From assembly GCA_937899725.1 (NCBI GenBank), contig CALCCA010000041.1, positions 62,001 to 126,000 of the forward strand: a DNA stretch of 64,000 nucleotides. The letters are read 5' to 3'. Position numbers and translations under genes: made by a program. The notes beneath the pieces are model-generated. The model had not been told where the DNA came from, made no database searches, and worked only from the letters and a program-made list of their open reading frames with translations. Below are positions 1 through 9,151 of the stretch, piece after piece. Source of the DNA: an uncultured Halomicronema sp. Lineage in GTDB: Bacteria > Cyanobacteriota > Cyanobacteriia > Phormidesmidales > Phormidesmidaceae. Numbering within the stretch: the stretch's first letter is position 1; each line of letters begins with the position of its first letter.

Positions 1-1
1 T

Positions 2-328
2 GCTGTAGCCCTCATAAATGACGGGCAGGACGAAGCCCACGATCGCACCGACACGATTGATGCCCACTTTCCACCAGTCGTCTTGATACGCAAAGCCATC
101 CTTCGCTTCGGCGATAAACTTTGCGGCGGCTTGAGCAGCCCCGTACTCCGAGACCTTTTTTTGGTCACTGGCATCCAGCGATTGTTCTATCACCTGAGCC
201 ACAAGCGAGATAAAGACACCATCCTCCAACGTTGGAACAGCTTTGTAGGCTAACCGCTCAGGAACCTGTATCGGCGGTCTCGGTTCTTCCCAGGCAAAGG
301 GTTGTTTCCAGTAGGATGCATGGCTCAT
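2..328 (-). CDS. N-terminal part of a GNAT-like acetyltransferase (runs off left edge)
   Basis: An open frame on the minus strand begins at an ATG at 328 and is still open after 109 codons at the window edge, so only the amino end is present. The last visible residues (WWKVGINRVGAIVGFVLPVIY) have the pattern of a GNAT fold core strand, in which a protein describes its own residue context before the acetyl-CoA motif. The acetyl-CoA binding loop itself would lie outside the window. The first 60 residues are unremarkable. The GNAT call is therefore only a resemblance; a hypothetical protein is the safe alternative. Bases 329-581 between this gene and the next hold no gene I can support. Confidence 0.5.
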   Translation of the reverse strand, partial: MSHASYWKQPFAWEEPRPPIQVPERLAYKAVPTLEDGVFISLVAQVIEQSLDASDQKKVSEYGAAQAAAKFIAEAKDGFAYQDDWWKVGINRVGAIVGFVLPVIYEGYS

Positions 329-581
329 GTGCTAATCCTGTAGGGGGTTCTTCAAGAAAACGATGCGCCCAACCTTTCAGCTTCCGCAAGGGTGATCGCG
401 ATCGCCGCTTCCCATTCGCTCAAGCACCTCAGAAAACCAGTCGGGTAGGCTTCCTAGCCTGCCGCCACCACCCGTTCGCTCAAAAGCGATGAACGACTCA
501 GGACGGCCAAGATGGTCATCGGACAAGAGCATACTTACCCCATCGACGCTAGGGCAGGATTTAAAACCCTGCAAGGGTGGC

Positions 582-1931
582 TCAGGTGACGGGCTGAGAG
601 TCTGCGCTCTGCTGACACAGCCGCCGCATCCAGACAAAAGCGCCGATGCCAACGAGCAAATTCGAGACCATGGCTGCTGTGAAAATTCCCGTGGGGCCAG
701 CGACTTGACTGCCCAGGTATGCTAGCGGAATGTAGAGCCCAAACATGTGAATGCCGGTCATGACGATGGAAGGCAAGGGCTTACCCATTGCATTCAGCGC
801 TGCACTCGATACTTGAATAATGCCGATCGCGCCGTAGCTAAACGGCACCAGCCACAGGTAACGCGCCGCCACCGCCACCACCGCCGGATCGGGGTTAAAA
901 AGACTCGTGAGGAACGGGCTGCTAAAGGCGAGGGTAATCAGCATCAACAGCCCCCAACCGACACAAAAGAGATAGCTCTGGCGGAGAGCAAGCTGCACGC
1001 GATCGAGTCGTTGAGCGCCCCAGTTTTGCCCCACAAACGGGCCGATGCTCGACGAGGTGGCGATGATGGCAATCAACGCGAGGGACTCTAACCGCGAGGC
1101 AATGCCAAACCCCGCCACGGTCGAAGCCCCATACACCGCCAAAAAGCTGGTAATGACGCCGACTGAGATGGGGCTGATCATACTGGCAGCAGCGGCGGGC
1201 AGTCCCACGGTTAAAATGTCGCGCCAGCACCACAGAGTTTCCTTGAGATCGGGAATCTGGCTGGAGAGCAGCTTTTCTTGAAAGCGCAGTATCAGCAAGG
1301 AGGCCACCAGGGCGATCGCCCGCGCAATCACCGTGGCCAGCGCCGCGCCCTGCAGCTCTAATCGAGGAAAGCCCCAGGCACCCGTAATCAACAGCGGATC
1401 GAGCAAGATGTTCGTCCCTGCTGAGAGGGTCATGATAATGCTGGGGGTTAGCGTGTTGCCCGCCGCCCGAATGGCACTGTTACCCACCATCGGCACCACC
1501 AAAAACACCATGCCGAAATACCAAATGCGCATGTATTCGTGGATGTAGGGCATGACCTCTGGCCCCGCCCCCAGCGCCCGAAACAGCGGCTCGATGGTGA
1601 ACAGACCCACGGCCACAAAGAGGACGACTGCCGTGAGTGCCAGGGTCAGACTGTTGGTCGTAAAGCGCTGCACCCGGCGCATGTCGCCTTCTCCGATCGC
1701 CCGCGCAATCACCGATGACGTGCCGATGCCCAGGCCAAAGGCCAAGTTGCCCAAGGTCATCACGACAGGAAAAGTGAAGCTCATGGCGGCAAGTTGGGCC
1801 GTTCCAAGCTGGCCGACAAAATACGTATCCACCAGGTTGAAGGTAATCAGAGCAAAGATACCCCACACCATCGGCAGGGTCAGCTTTACGAGCTGCTGGC
1901 CCACAGGCCCTTCGGTTAATCGCTGCGCCAT
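582..1931 (-). CDS. MATE family multidrug/cation antiporter
   Basis: A 449-residue integral membrane protein of about twelve hydrophobic helices, the usual length and architecture of MATE (NorM/DinF-like) exporters, which expel organic cations or other toxic compounds in exchange for Na+ or H+. The two halves resemble each other, each beginning with a typical segment (LVKLTLPMVWGIFA near the start; LTVGLPAAAASMI in the second half). The start ATG at 1931 precedes the family-typical N terminus. It lies on the same strand as the small transporter at 1988-2443, 56 bp downstream of it, so both may respond to the MarR regulator at 2561. The substrate cannot be read from sequence. Confidence 0.9.
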   Translation of the reverse strand: MAQRLTEGPVGQQLVKLTLPMVWGIFALITFNLVDTYFVGQLGTAQLAAMSFTFPVVMTLGNLAFGLGIGTSSVIARAIGEGDMRRVQRFTTNSLTLALTAVVLFVAVGLFTIEPLFRALGAGPEVMPYIHEYMRIWYFGMVFLVVPMVGNSAIRAAGNTLTPSIIMTLSAGTNILLDPLLITGAWGFPRLELQGAALATVIARAIALVASLLILRFQEKLLSSQIPDLKETLWCWRDILTVGLPAAAASMISPISVGVITSFLAVYGASTVAGFGIASRLESLALIAIIATSSSIGPFVGQNWGAQRLDRVQLALRQSYLFCVGWGLLMLITLAFSSPFLTSLFNPDPAVVAVAARYLWLVPFSYGAIGIIQVSSAALNAMGKPLPSIVMTGIHMFGLYIPLAYLGSQVAGPTGIFTAAMVSNLLVGIGAFVWMRRLCQQSADSQPVT

Positions 1932-1987
1932 AAATTGAGTCCTGATGGGGATGGTTCTCAGTAGTCACGGCAGATCAGCCGGCCGCT

Positions 1988-2443
1988 CTACTGCCGAGCA
2001 TAGCCCACTAGCGAAACGCCTAAGACGACCAACACCACCCCAGCGATGCGAGTTGGCGTGGCAGCATGTTTGGCCAAACCGATCGCGCCATAGTGATCTA
2101 AAAACAGGGCGGCAATCATTTGACCGGCGATCGTCAACGCCAGGGCCAGGGCTGCGCCAATCTGCGGCGTAGCAAAAATAGTGGACCAAACATAAAACGT
2201 CCCCAAGCAGCCGCCGACCCACATCCACCAAGCAGTTTGCGAAAGGGCGGTGGTAGCGGGCAAGGGATACCGCGCCAACAAGCAAATCATCAACGACGCT
2301 AGCGCCCCCGCCAGATAAGAAATAAACGTGACCTGCATCGCTTCACCGACATAGCGTCGCAGCAGGGTATTCAACGCGACTTGAATGGGCAGTACCGCCC
2401 CACCGGCCAGAGCTGCCAAGAGATAGATTGTCCGCTCGTTCAT
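1988..2443 (-). CDS. DMT-superfamily transporter, YdcZ/DUF606 type
   Basis: A 151-residue protein with about five hydrophobic helices, matching the length of the YdcZ (DUF606) half-size members of the drug/metabolite transporter superfamily. Family features include the N-terminal LPIQVALNTLLRR segment and the glycine-rich GGCLGTFYVW helix. It is transcribed divergently from the MarR gene at 2561, with a 117-bp shared regulatory gap containing an inverted repeat. It runs in the same direction as the MATE exporter directly downstream. I infer a small efflux operon controlled by the MarR protein. Substrate unknown. Confidence 0.85.
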   Translation of the reverse strand: MNERTIYLLAALAGGAVLPIQVALNTLLRRYVGEAMQVTFISYLAGALASLMICLLARYPLPATTALSQTAWWMWVGGCLGTFYVWSTIFATPQIGAALALALTIAGQMIAALFLDHYGAIGLAKHAATPTRIAGVVLVVLGVSLVGYARQ

Positions 2444-2474
2444 GATGCCTACACCTAATTTACTTATCTCTGCT

Positions 2475-2528
2475 TCAAGATACTTAACAGCAAGATTGTA
2501 TCAGCTGTCTTGGTGTCAAGATAGTTAG
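2475..2528. promoter_or_regulatory. Probable MarR operator, paired sites in divergent promoter
   Basis: Bases 2508-2521 form an inverted repeat TCTTGGTGTCAAGA. The half-site TCAAGATA(C/G)TTA also occurs twice in direct orientation, at 2475-2487 and 2516-2528, 41 bp apart (about four helical turns). TCTTG-N4-CAAGA resembles the TTGACATCAAGAT-type boxes bound by many MarR-family proteins. The position between the YdcZ-type transporter and the MarR gene suits autoregulation plus control of the exporter genes. Binding is inferred, not seen. Confidence 0.6.
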
Positions 2529-2560
2529 CCGTAAGACAATTGCGTTAAGCGAGTAATGAG

Positions 2561-3058
2561 ATGACACCAGATGCCGTTGATCAGATTTTGGCGCAGTGGC
2601 AGCGAGAACGCTCTGATTTAGATGCCGCACCGATGGGGGTGATTGGGCGCATCGCGCGGATCACTAAACATCTTGATCGCTCCATTCAAGCGGCGATCGC
2701 TGAGTTTGACCTCACCTTAGGAGAGTTCGATGCCCTCGCGACCCTCCGCCGTTCCGGAGTGCCCTATCAGCTATCGCCCACCGAACTGTTCAAAGCGCTG
2801 ATGATTTCGTCGGGCACGATTACTCACCGCATTGACCAACTGGAGCAGGCGGCATTGGTGCAGCGCATCCCCGACCCCAGCGATCGCCGGGGGACGTTGA
2901 TCACCCTCACCGACAAAGGATTTCACCTGATCGAACAAGCCGTCGAGGCCCACGTGATTAACGCCGATCGCCACATTCTGAGGGCTTTGGATGATGCCGA
3001 ACGTGATGCGTTAGCGATTCTGCTCCGCAAGCTTCTGTTGTCTTTGGAAGCAGACTGA
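2561..3058 (+). CDS. MarR family transcriptional regulator
   Basis: A 165-residue winged helix-turn-helix protein of standard MarR length. The recognition region is visible as LSPTELFKALMISSGTITHRIDQLEQAALVQR, given here in pieces: LSPTELFKAL, then SSGTITHRIDQLE. The wing carries PDPSDRRGTLITLTDKG, with the family's D-x-R-(G)-x3-(L/V)-x-L-T-x-x-G signature. Helices at both ends would form the dimer interface. Such proteins usually repress a divergent transporter until a small ligand binds, and the divergent transporter pair at 582-2443 fits this. The ligand is unknown. Confidence 0.93.
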   Translation: MTPDAVDQILAQWQRERSDLDAAPMGVIGRIARITKHLDRSIQAAIAEFDLTLGEFDALATLRRSGVPYQLSPTELFKALMISSGTITHRIDQLEQAALVQRIPDPSDRRGTLITLTDKGFHLIEQAVEAHVINADRHILRALDDAERDALAILLRKLLLSLEAD

Positions 3059-3200
3059 GAATGTCACAACTGATCGTGCCGATCCGGCAGTACTCATTGC
3101 GATCGCCCACCCTAGGCTCTGTCTGACAGCGGTTGCGCAACTTCTCCAACCTGGTATAAGTCCTACAGGACAGGAATTAATTTGTGAATGGCCAGCCTCT

Positions 3201-3707
3201 ATGGAAAATATGAAACAACTCAGACGTCTCTTGATTTCGGTAGTTTGCATGGCGATGCTGTGCCTCGCCGCCGCTGAACTGGCCCCCACGCCAGCCGCCG
3301 CCACCGCCCCCATTCCAGGCTTGGTGCCATTTCAAAGCGATTTTTCCGTCGCTGAAACCGGCGATCGCCTCGAAGCCGCCCTCGCTGAGCGGGATCTCAA
3401 TGTGTTTGCTCGCATCGATCACGCCGCCAACGCTGATTCTGTCGATCTAGAGCTGCGCGATACTGAGCTGGTGATCTTTGGCAATCCGAATGTGGGCACC
3501 CAGCTGATGCAGTGCAACCAATCGGCAGCGATCGATTTGCCGCAAAAAATGCTGATCTGGGAGGATGAAACCGGCCAAACCTGGTTGGCGTACAACAGTC
3601 CCATTTATCTGCTGGAACGCCACGCTTTGAGCGACTGTGAGCCGGTCATCAATCGCATCGGCGAAGTTTTAGAAGGTATCGCCCAGGAAACTATTCAAGC
3701 GTCGTAA
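3201..3707 (+). CDS. Secreted DUF302 domain protein
   Basis: 168 residues. Residues 1-30 form a signal peptide (basic start, hydrophobic core ISVVCMAMLCLAAAELA). The rest matches the DUF302 fold: FSVAETGDRLEAALAERDLNVFARIDHA followed by strands with LVIFGNPNVGTQLMQ and a C-terminal part with KMLIWED. DUF302 proteins are small periplasmic or cytoplasmic alpha/beta proteins of unknown biochemical role. The ATG at 3201 gives a complete signal peptide; the next ATG (3210) would also work. The gene stands alone between the MarR gene and a repeat-rich gap. Confidence 0.8.
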   Translation: MENMKQLRRLLISVVCMAMLCLAAAELAPTPAAATAPIPGLVPFQSDFSVAETGDRLEAALAERDLNVFARIDHAANADSVDLELRDTELVIFGNPNVGTQLMQCNQSAAIDLPQKMLIWEDETGQTWLAYNSPIYLLERHALSDCEPVINRIGEVLEGIAQETIQAS

Positions 3708-3775
3708 TCACGATAGGGGGACCGTTCGGTGAGGACGGCAAAGGCCAGTCCTCGCGGTGTATGGACTCCAGAAAT

Positions 3776-3867
3776 CCCCTCTGGGGAGGGGTGCCAAAGG
3801 CGGGGTGGGTATGGCTCCTCCCGCTGAGAGTGGTTCAACCCACCCCATTAGCCCCTCCCCAGAGGGG
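3776..3867. repeat. Nested palindromic repeat element
   Basis: Bases 3776-3791 (CCCCTCTGGGGAGGGG) and 3852-3867 (CCCCTCCCCAGAGGGG) are perfect 16-bp inverted repeats. Inside them GGGGTGGGT (3802-3810) pairs with ACCCACCCC (3838-3846). The whole can fold as one long two-stage hairpin. The arms and the internal GGTGCCAAAGGCGGGGTGGGT-like wording look like a dispersed palindromic repeat rather than a gene. It may also act as a terminator for the DUF302 gene, although no T-run follows the arms. Confidence 0.7.
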
Positions 3868-3895
3868 AAAGAAGCGGGGTTTGCTTTAACCCGAA

Positions 3896-4079
3896 GTGAC
3901 CATCACATCGATCGCCAAAGCCGGCAGATTTTCCATCGCGATGGCGGTTGCCTTGGGCGATATCGGCTGCAGCATTGGCCTTGGCAACCGGGACAGCGAA
4001 TACCAAAATCCCCCACGATGCGGCTCAGCAGATGCAGGCTGCCGGTCACATCACAGGGGATTGGTGGGTGGGTCATTGA
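3896..4079 (+). pseudogene. Possible frameshifted small secreted protein
   Basis: A GTG at 3896 opens a frame with a signal-peptide-like start (MTITSIAKAGRFSIAMAVAL). Skipping one G in the GGG run at 3955-3957 moves into a frame that continues the hydrophobic stretch (ISAAALATGTANTK) and ends in GDWWVGH plus stop at 4077-4079. The restored product would be about 60 residues with a plausible cleavage site. In the unshifted frame the sequence becomes cysteine- and arginine-rich nonsense overlapping the sulfite reductase end. I recognise no family. A single-base insertion or a chance open frame are both possible. Confidence 0.3.
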
Positions 4080-4097
4080 GAGCGCTATCGCCCGGCT

Positions 4098-6050
4098 TTA
4101 CCCATCGGTGGTATCAGCCTGGTACTGAGCGACATAGGCCGCGATCGCATCGGCGGTGATTTGTGACATGGGTCGGCCTTCTTTGGCGACCGCAACTTTT
4201 AACAAGTCATAGGTATCGGCATAGACCCCAATGCGATGGCGCTGGTCTTTTTTGCGCGGCTGGTAGGTGGCCGGATCATAGTCAGCGGTGAATTTGCGCA
4301 GGGCGTCAAAGTTGACGCGATCGCAAAAATCACCAAAGCTTTCGCCCGCTCGGCGCTGATCGCGGAAAAAGACAAACAGCGGCTCTAAAAAGGTTTCCAG
4401 CTCATCAATATGCAGCCGTTCGGTAAACGTGCGCGCCAAGCGCGTCTGATTAGGACAGCCCGCCAGCCACATCTGGTAGCTGTCGGGCGCGGTGCCGACA
4501 AAGCCAAGTTCCGCCATATAGGGGCGAGCACAGCCATTCGGACAGCCCGTCATGCGAATAACAAAGTGCTCATCGGGCAGGCCCACTTTGGTCAGCAGAG
4601 ATCGCACCCGGCCCAAAATGTCGGGAATCACCCGCTCTGATTCGGTCACGGCGAGACCACACATTGGTAACGCCGGGCAGGCCATGGCATGGCGCACCAG
4701 CGGATCGATGTCTTGCGGCTGCGTGATGCCGTGGCTATCGAGAATTTCTTGAATAGCATCTTTGTCTTGGGGCGCAATTTCGTAGAGCACCACGCTTTGA
4801 TTGGCCGTAATCCGCATCGGCACGGTAAAGCGTTCTACAATGGCGCGCAGCGCACTCCTCAACTTCAGGGTGCCGTTGTCATAAATGCGACCGTTATCGA
4901 CATTGACGCCGACAAACCAGTTGCCATCGCCCTGTTCATGCCAACCCAGGTAATCTTCAAACTTCCACGCGGGCAACGTTTTGAACGGTTTCAGAGGCTT
5001 GCCAAAATACTGCTCAAGCTGCTGCCGAAACTTCTCGACGCCCCAGTCATGCAGCAGATATTTCATGCGGGCATGACGCCGATTGTAGCGATCGCCATAA
5101 TCGCGCTGGGTGGCCACAATCGCCTTGACGGCATCAAAGACATCAGCTTTATCCACGTAGCCGATTTCATCCGCCACGCGGGCAAAGGTCTCTTCTTTAT
5201 TATGGGTGCGGCCCATGCCTCCCCCGGCCAAAATGTTGAACCCCTGCAGTTCGCCCGCTTGGTTCGTCATCACCACCAGGGTGATGTCCTGCGTGTAGGC
5301 ATCCACAGAGTTATCGCCGGGCACCGTCACCGCGATCTTAAATTTGCGCGGCATGTAGTGGGTGCCGTAGATCGGCTCCTCACTGTCATGCATCAGGGTG
5401 CCGTTGCCGTTGCGCTGGCGGGCCACCACCACATCGGGGTGCTCTTCGGCGGTGACGGCCTTTTCGCCATCGAGCCAAATTTCGTAGTAGGCCCCGGTTT
5501 GGGGGCGTAGCAGATCAGCAATTTGATCGGCGTAGTCTCGCGCTAACAGATACTCAGGCTTGTGCTTAAAGGGAGCCGGTGGGGCCATCACATTGCGATT
5601 AAGGTCGCCACAGGCGCCCAGCGTCGAGCCGAGATTGCGAATAATCGTGGCGATCGTCGCCTGCAAGTTTTCTTTCAGAATGCCGTGCAGCTGAATGCCC
5701 TGCCGGGTCGTCGCCCGCAGGTTGCCATAGCCATAGCGATCGCTCAGATCATCGAGCGCCAAATACAGCTCCGGCGGAATAAAGCCCCCCGGATTTCGCG
5801 TCCGCAGCATCATGCGGTAGTCCTTTTCCTGACCTTTGGCGCGATTATCCCGGTTGTCTTGCTGATAAGACCCGTGGAACTTGAGGATTTGAATCGCCGG
5901 GTCAGTAAAGTGAGTCGTATCTTGATGTAGCTCAGTGACCAACGGCTCTCGCAGGAAGTTGCTGCGCTCTTTGATGCCTTCTACTTTAGAGACTTTTTGA
6001 CCAGCGACAGCTTGAGAAGACGAGTTGGAACGGATCGGAGTCTGAACCAT
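4098..6050 (-). CDS. sir: Ferredoxin-sulfite reductase
   Basis: Reduces sulfite to sulfide with six electrons from ferredoxin in assimilatory sulfur metabolism. The 650-residue product (from ATG 6050; an in-frame GTG lies at 6095) has the duplicated nitrite/sulfite reductase layout with [12 protein letters not shown] and [12 protein letters not shown] for siroheme contacts. The cluster/siroheme cysteines occur as CPALPMC and CPNGC, about residues 458, 464, 503 and 507. The last 45 residues (starting [18 protein letters not shown]) form an extra tail resembling a ribbon-helix-helix segment beyond the catalytic core. No siroheme or sulfate-uptake gene is adjacent, so it appears to be a single-gene unit. 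Confidence 0.95.
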   Translation of the reverse strand: MVQTPIRSNSSSQAVAGQKVSKVEGIKERSNFLREPLVTELHQDTTHFTDPAIQILKFHGSYQQDNRDNRAKGQEKDYRMMLRTRNPGGFIPPELYLALDDLSDRYGYGNLRATTRQGIQLHGILKENLQATIATIIRNLGSTLGACGDLNRNVMAPPAPFKHKPEYLLARDYADQIADLLRPQTGAYYEIWLDGEKAVTAEEHPDVVVARQRNGNGTLMHDSEEPIYGTHYMPRKFKIAVTVPGDNSVDAYTQDITLVVMTNQAGELQGFNILAGGGMGRTHNKEETFARVADEIGYVDKADVFDAVKAIVATQRDYGDRYNRRHARMKYLLHDWGVEKFRQQLEQYFGKPLKPFKTLPAWKFEDYLGWHEQGDGNWFVGVNVDNGRIYDNGTLKLRSALRAIVERFTVPMRITANQSVVLYEIAPQDKDAIQEILDSHGITQPQDIDPLVRHAMACPALPMCGLAVTESERVIPDILGRVRSLLTKVGLPDEHFVIRMTGCPNGCARPYMAELGFVGTAPDSYQMWLAGCPNQTRLARTFTERLHIDELETFLEPLFVFFRDQRRAGESFGDFCDRVNFDALRKFTADYDPATYQPRKKDQRHRIGVYADTYDLLKVAVAKEGRPMSQITADAIAAYVAQYQADTTDG

Positions 6051-6095
6051 AGGACGCAGGGAATGGAATGTATGGATAGAGAGGGTTTTAATCAC

Positions 6096-6959
6096 CCTGG
6101 CAGCTCGTAAGCGACCCGATAGCCAACGGCCATTAACGGCATTGCCCGGTAACCCGGTCGGGATTTGGGTGAATCATGCTGATTTTAACATTGGATCCCC
6201 GACAAAATTACCTCACAGCGCCAGATTGTCACGATCGCTCATCTAGTCAGCGATCGGCAGGCTAGTCACGCCCCCGTTATCCCAATTCTCTGAAACTGGA
6301 CTACAGATCTTCCTTTCGACTCCGCTCCAGGAACGTCGGCTGAGCGGAGTCGTTCGCATCGCGTCTCCCCGAGGGAGAAAGCCGACTTGTCTGTGTAGCT
6401 GTAATTTGTAGAACTGGTATTACCCCAGAGCGGCGGATTTAAGAGAGGCACCGTGATTCCAGTGAGGGGCAGCGACCGCCCCTCACCCAGCTTGACCTGA
6501 CTTTTCCCGTTATCTTTTTGGGAGAAAAATCTGGCAGGATTTGACCACCCTGGAAGCCTAAAGGCTCGTTGGTGATTCTCAATAGGCACTTCTTGTTGCG
6601 GATCACCTTCACTCCCAGAACCCTTGATATTTGGTCGTCCTAGGACTTAGCAGGAAAAGTCAGAGCTTGACAAGCGCAGCGAAAAGCGTTGGTCTGATTT
6701 TTTTGCGCGCGAAAATCTACCAGCCATGCGATCAGCGAGGCGGGGAGCGACTAACGTCTTAAGTCGATTAACCGTGAACCGGATAGAGCGAGCGCAGCCC
6801 TCACGAGGATCACGATAGGTCGCCGCCATTCGGCAACAGTTCTCAGGCTGCCGGGCAGTCGGTTGGGCAGCTTAAATCACACCAACTCAGCAACGCAAGC
6901 TAACCAGGGCTAAGGCCAGAGGTGCCACTGCAGACCTGGGCTTGCATACAACACTCGAC
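6096..6959. other. Gene-free stretch with a hairpin repeat
   Basis: About 860 bp without a convincing gene; open frames here lack family resemblance and ribosome sites. The one clear structure is the inverted repeat CGACTCCGCTC (6317-6327) and GAGCGGAGTCG (6342-6352), a short hairpin of the kind dispersed in cyanobacterial genomes. Only the 5' leader of sir (just above 6050) and the terminator region of the gene ending at 6960 would be expected here. Confidence 0.5.
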
Positions 6960-7580
6960 TTATTTGAGTAAAAAGTGCGTCATGATGAACGGCTCTTTGG
7001 CATCAATCCTCAGAGTGGTGGCATTGCCGGTACGGAGAGTGATGCCCTGAGTGGGATATTTGGGATCGGGGGCGCTTTGCTCAACCGGTGTCGCGGGTGA
7101 CGCGAGCGTATTGACCAGCGCTCGGCAATGGCCTTGAGCATCTAATAAAGACAGGGCGACCGGCTGACTGCTGATCAACCCAATTTCGATTTCGGCGACG
7201 GCCTCACCGATGCTGATCTTTATGCCCTGTTCACAAGGGGCAGGCATGAGGACAATCGAGCGATCATCGCCGTGAAACTGCGGATTAGAAGGTCGCACCG
7301 CGATCGCCGATTCAAACCATACCTGATAGGCCGCAAACTGGCGATCGACCCACTCAAAATTGTTCAACGCTTTGATCGGCAGGCAGCACCAATCTCTCGC
7401 TGTCGGCGCCGAGGACGGCTTAGCAGCGGGCGAAACGGGTGACGTTAGAGAACCAATTCCTGAAAGGGGCATGGGTTTTAGAGAGGGCAGATAGCCGGTG
7501 GAGTCTCCATGAACTACATCCACCACCTGAGCGATCTCGCAGAAAGCACGGACATCTTGTGACAGTTGTGAGGCTGGCAT
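6960..7580 (-). CDS. Hypothetical protein
   Basis: 206 residues, no family recognised. The N-terminal 50 residues are rich in Pro and Ser after a short helical start (LSQDVRAFCEIAQVVDVVHGD). The C-terminal two thirds read as beta-strands (WVDRQFAAYQVWFESAIAV; IKISIGEAVAEIEIGLISS) ending in ITLRTGNATTLRID. No signal peptide or transmembrane segment. It lies 183 bp downstream of pheA on the same strand. Codon use and the GCGATCGC octamer inside suggest a resident gene rather than a chance frame. Confidence 0.6.
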   Translation of the reverse strand: MPASQLSQDVRAFCEIAQVVDVVHGDSTGYLPSLKPMPLSGIGSLTSPVSPAAKPSSAPTARDWCCLPIKALNNFEWVDRQFAAYQVWFESAIAVRPSNPQFHGDDRSIVLMPAPCEQGIKISIGEAVAEIEIGLISSQPVALSLLDAQGHCRALVNTLASPATPVEQSAPDPKYPTQGITLRTGNATTLRIDAKEPFIMTHFLLK

Positions 7581-7763
7581 AATGTTTGATCCAATCCTGC
7601 AGCAAGAACAGACACGATGCGGCTTCTGGCCTAGCTTAGCTCAACTGGTCTTTACAGTGAGTTGATGCTATGTGAAGTCGCTTTGTCTTTTCTTTACAAA
7701 GCCCAGGCTGAGTCTCCGGAGAATTTCGAGGAAATTTCTACCTGTCATCAAATCATTTTAGAT

Positions 7764-8621
7764 TTAACCCGCTGTAACACCGGTAGCCACGGCATCGGCA
7801 GGAATATTCACGTAGCTGCCAAAAAGTTTCAGGGTTTCCACGCAGTTTTTTACCGCGGCCAGGGTTTCTTGGGTGTGTGCTGATGCGAGGCTAGCCTCGA
7901 GGTCTAAGAAGAAGAGATATTCCCCCAGGGAGCGCTTAGTCGGTCGCGACTCGATGCGACTTAAGTTGATATTGGCTTTGGCAAAAATTTCGAGGGGTCG
8001 TAGCAGCGCCCCTGGGGCATTGATGGGCAGGCTAAACGCTAACGAAGTGTAGTTACCCTGCGGCGATGCCGACTGACTCAGCACCCAAAATTTGGTGCAA
8101 TTGTCGGGTCGATCGTTAATGCCCTGAGCGAGTACGGGCACCTGATAAAGACTCGCCGCCCAGGCCGAGGCGATCGCCGCTGTGGTGGGCGAGTCTTCGA
8201 GATGCTGCAGCGACTCGGTGGTGGAGCGAGTGGGAACGAGCGTGGCCTGGGGACAGTGGTGGTGAATCCACTGCTGACACTGCCCTAATGCCTGGGGGTG
8301 AGAATAAATCGTCTGAATCGTCTCCACCTGCTCGGCATGGCTAATCAGGGTGTGGCGAATCGGCAAGATCAGGGCCTGTTGAATTTGCAGGGTATCGAGC
8401 TGCCACAGAGTATCGAGCGTGACCGCCACACTGCCTTCGATCGAATTTTCAACGGGCACGATGGCCAATGTTGTGTCTTGATCATCAGCAGCTTGAATGG
8501 TCTGCAAGATGCTGGGATAAGCTTGCAGCGGGTGATCTTTGCCCAACCACGCCTGATAGGCTAAAGCGGCCTGTTCTGAGTACGTCCCTTGGGGGCCAAG
8601 ATGGGCGATCGCTGCTGGCAT
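7764..8621 (-). CDS. pheA: Prephenate dehydratase
   Basis: Converts prephenate to phenylpyruvate in phenylalanine synthesis. 285 residues, the stand-alone length without a chorismate mutase domain. Residues 1-185 are the catalytic domain, starting IAHLGPQGTYSEQAA and carrying the VENSIEGSV and STTESLQ motifs. Residues 195-280 are an ACT regulatory domain with the phenylalanine-binding ESRP sequence. The usual catalytic TRF triplet reads TKF here (NCTKFWVLSQ), a conservative change. Phenylalanine feedback inhibition is expected from the ACT domain. Start ATG 8621. Confidence 0.95.
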   Translation of the reverse strand: MPAAIAHLGPQGTYSEQAALAYQAWLGKDHPLQAYPSILQTIQAADDQDTTLAIVPVENSIEGSVAVTLDTLWQLDTLQIQQALILPIRHTLISHAEQVETIQTIYSHPQALGQCQQWIHHHCPQATLVPTRSTTESLQHLEDSPTTAAIASAWAASLYQVPVLAQGINDRPDNCTKFWVLSQSASPQGNYTSLAFSLPINAPGALLRPLEIFAKANINLSRIESRPTKRSLGEYLFFLDLEASLASAHTQETLAAVKNCVETLKLFGSYVNIPADAVATGVTAG

Positions 8622-8716
8622 AGTCTAAAAATCACACTTTCTAATAGCCACTAAGGCCATTAGAGTACAGTAATTTTCAGTTGAGAAATTTAACTGGCGT
8701 CAAAAGCGACCTTGGG

Positions 8717-9151
8717 CTAACGCTCATCCTCGGCTGGAGGCAGCACCTCAACCGTCACCTCGACCGCTTCATCGGCGCGATCGCTGCCGGGAGTCACATC
8801 CACCGCATTTACCTCAACGGTGCCCTCTGGCGTAAAGCGGGCAAAGCCTTCACGGCTGATCTGTAGCGGCGTTCGGCAGTTGGGGCAAACCATCTGAGCC
8901 TGGTTTAACCCGGTCAGCGGCGTATCACACACGGGGCAGGTGCCCTCAATCAGGTTGCGGCTGAGCCACCAGCGAAACCCCATAAACGCTAAAACGGGCG
9001 TCACGATGAGCAGCCCCACCAGCACAAAGATCGATTTCACAACCCACCCGAGGCCCACGGCACCTAGCAGCCAAGCGATCGCGATGACCGTCAGCCAACA
9101 GCCCAGCCCCGAAAAATTAATTCTGTAATTGTTTGATCCTTGGGGATACAC
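8717..9151 (-). CDS. Membrane protein with C-terminal zinc ribbon
   Basis: 144 residues. Two hydrophobic helices (about residues 15-40 and 42-60) are followed by a four-cysteine zinc ribbon, CPVC-x15-CPNC, near residues 71-93. An acidic tail of about 40 residues follows (TVEVNAVDVTPGS and VTVEVLPPAEDE). The pattern is one seen repeatedly in cyanobacterial conserved hypothetical proteins. The ribbon would face the cytoplasm or stroma-like side if the positive-inside rule holds. No function is assignable. It runs in the same direction as pheA, 95 bp upstream of it. Confidence 0.7.
   Translation of the reverse strand: MYPQGSNNYRINFSGLGCWLTVIAIAWLLGAVGLGWVVKSIFVLVGLLIVTPVLAFMGFRWWLSRNLIEGTCPVCDTPLTGLNQAQMVCPNCRTPLQISREGFARFTPEGTVEVNAVDVTPGSDRADEAVEVTVEVLPPAEDER

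Noticed and set aside
6266-6589. A 107-codon minus-strand frame in the gap after sir
   Set aside because: It crosses the dispersed GAGCGGAGTCG hairpin and lacks any recognisable domain.
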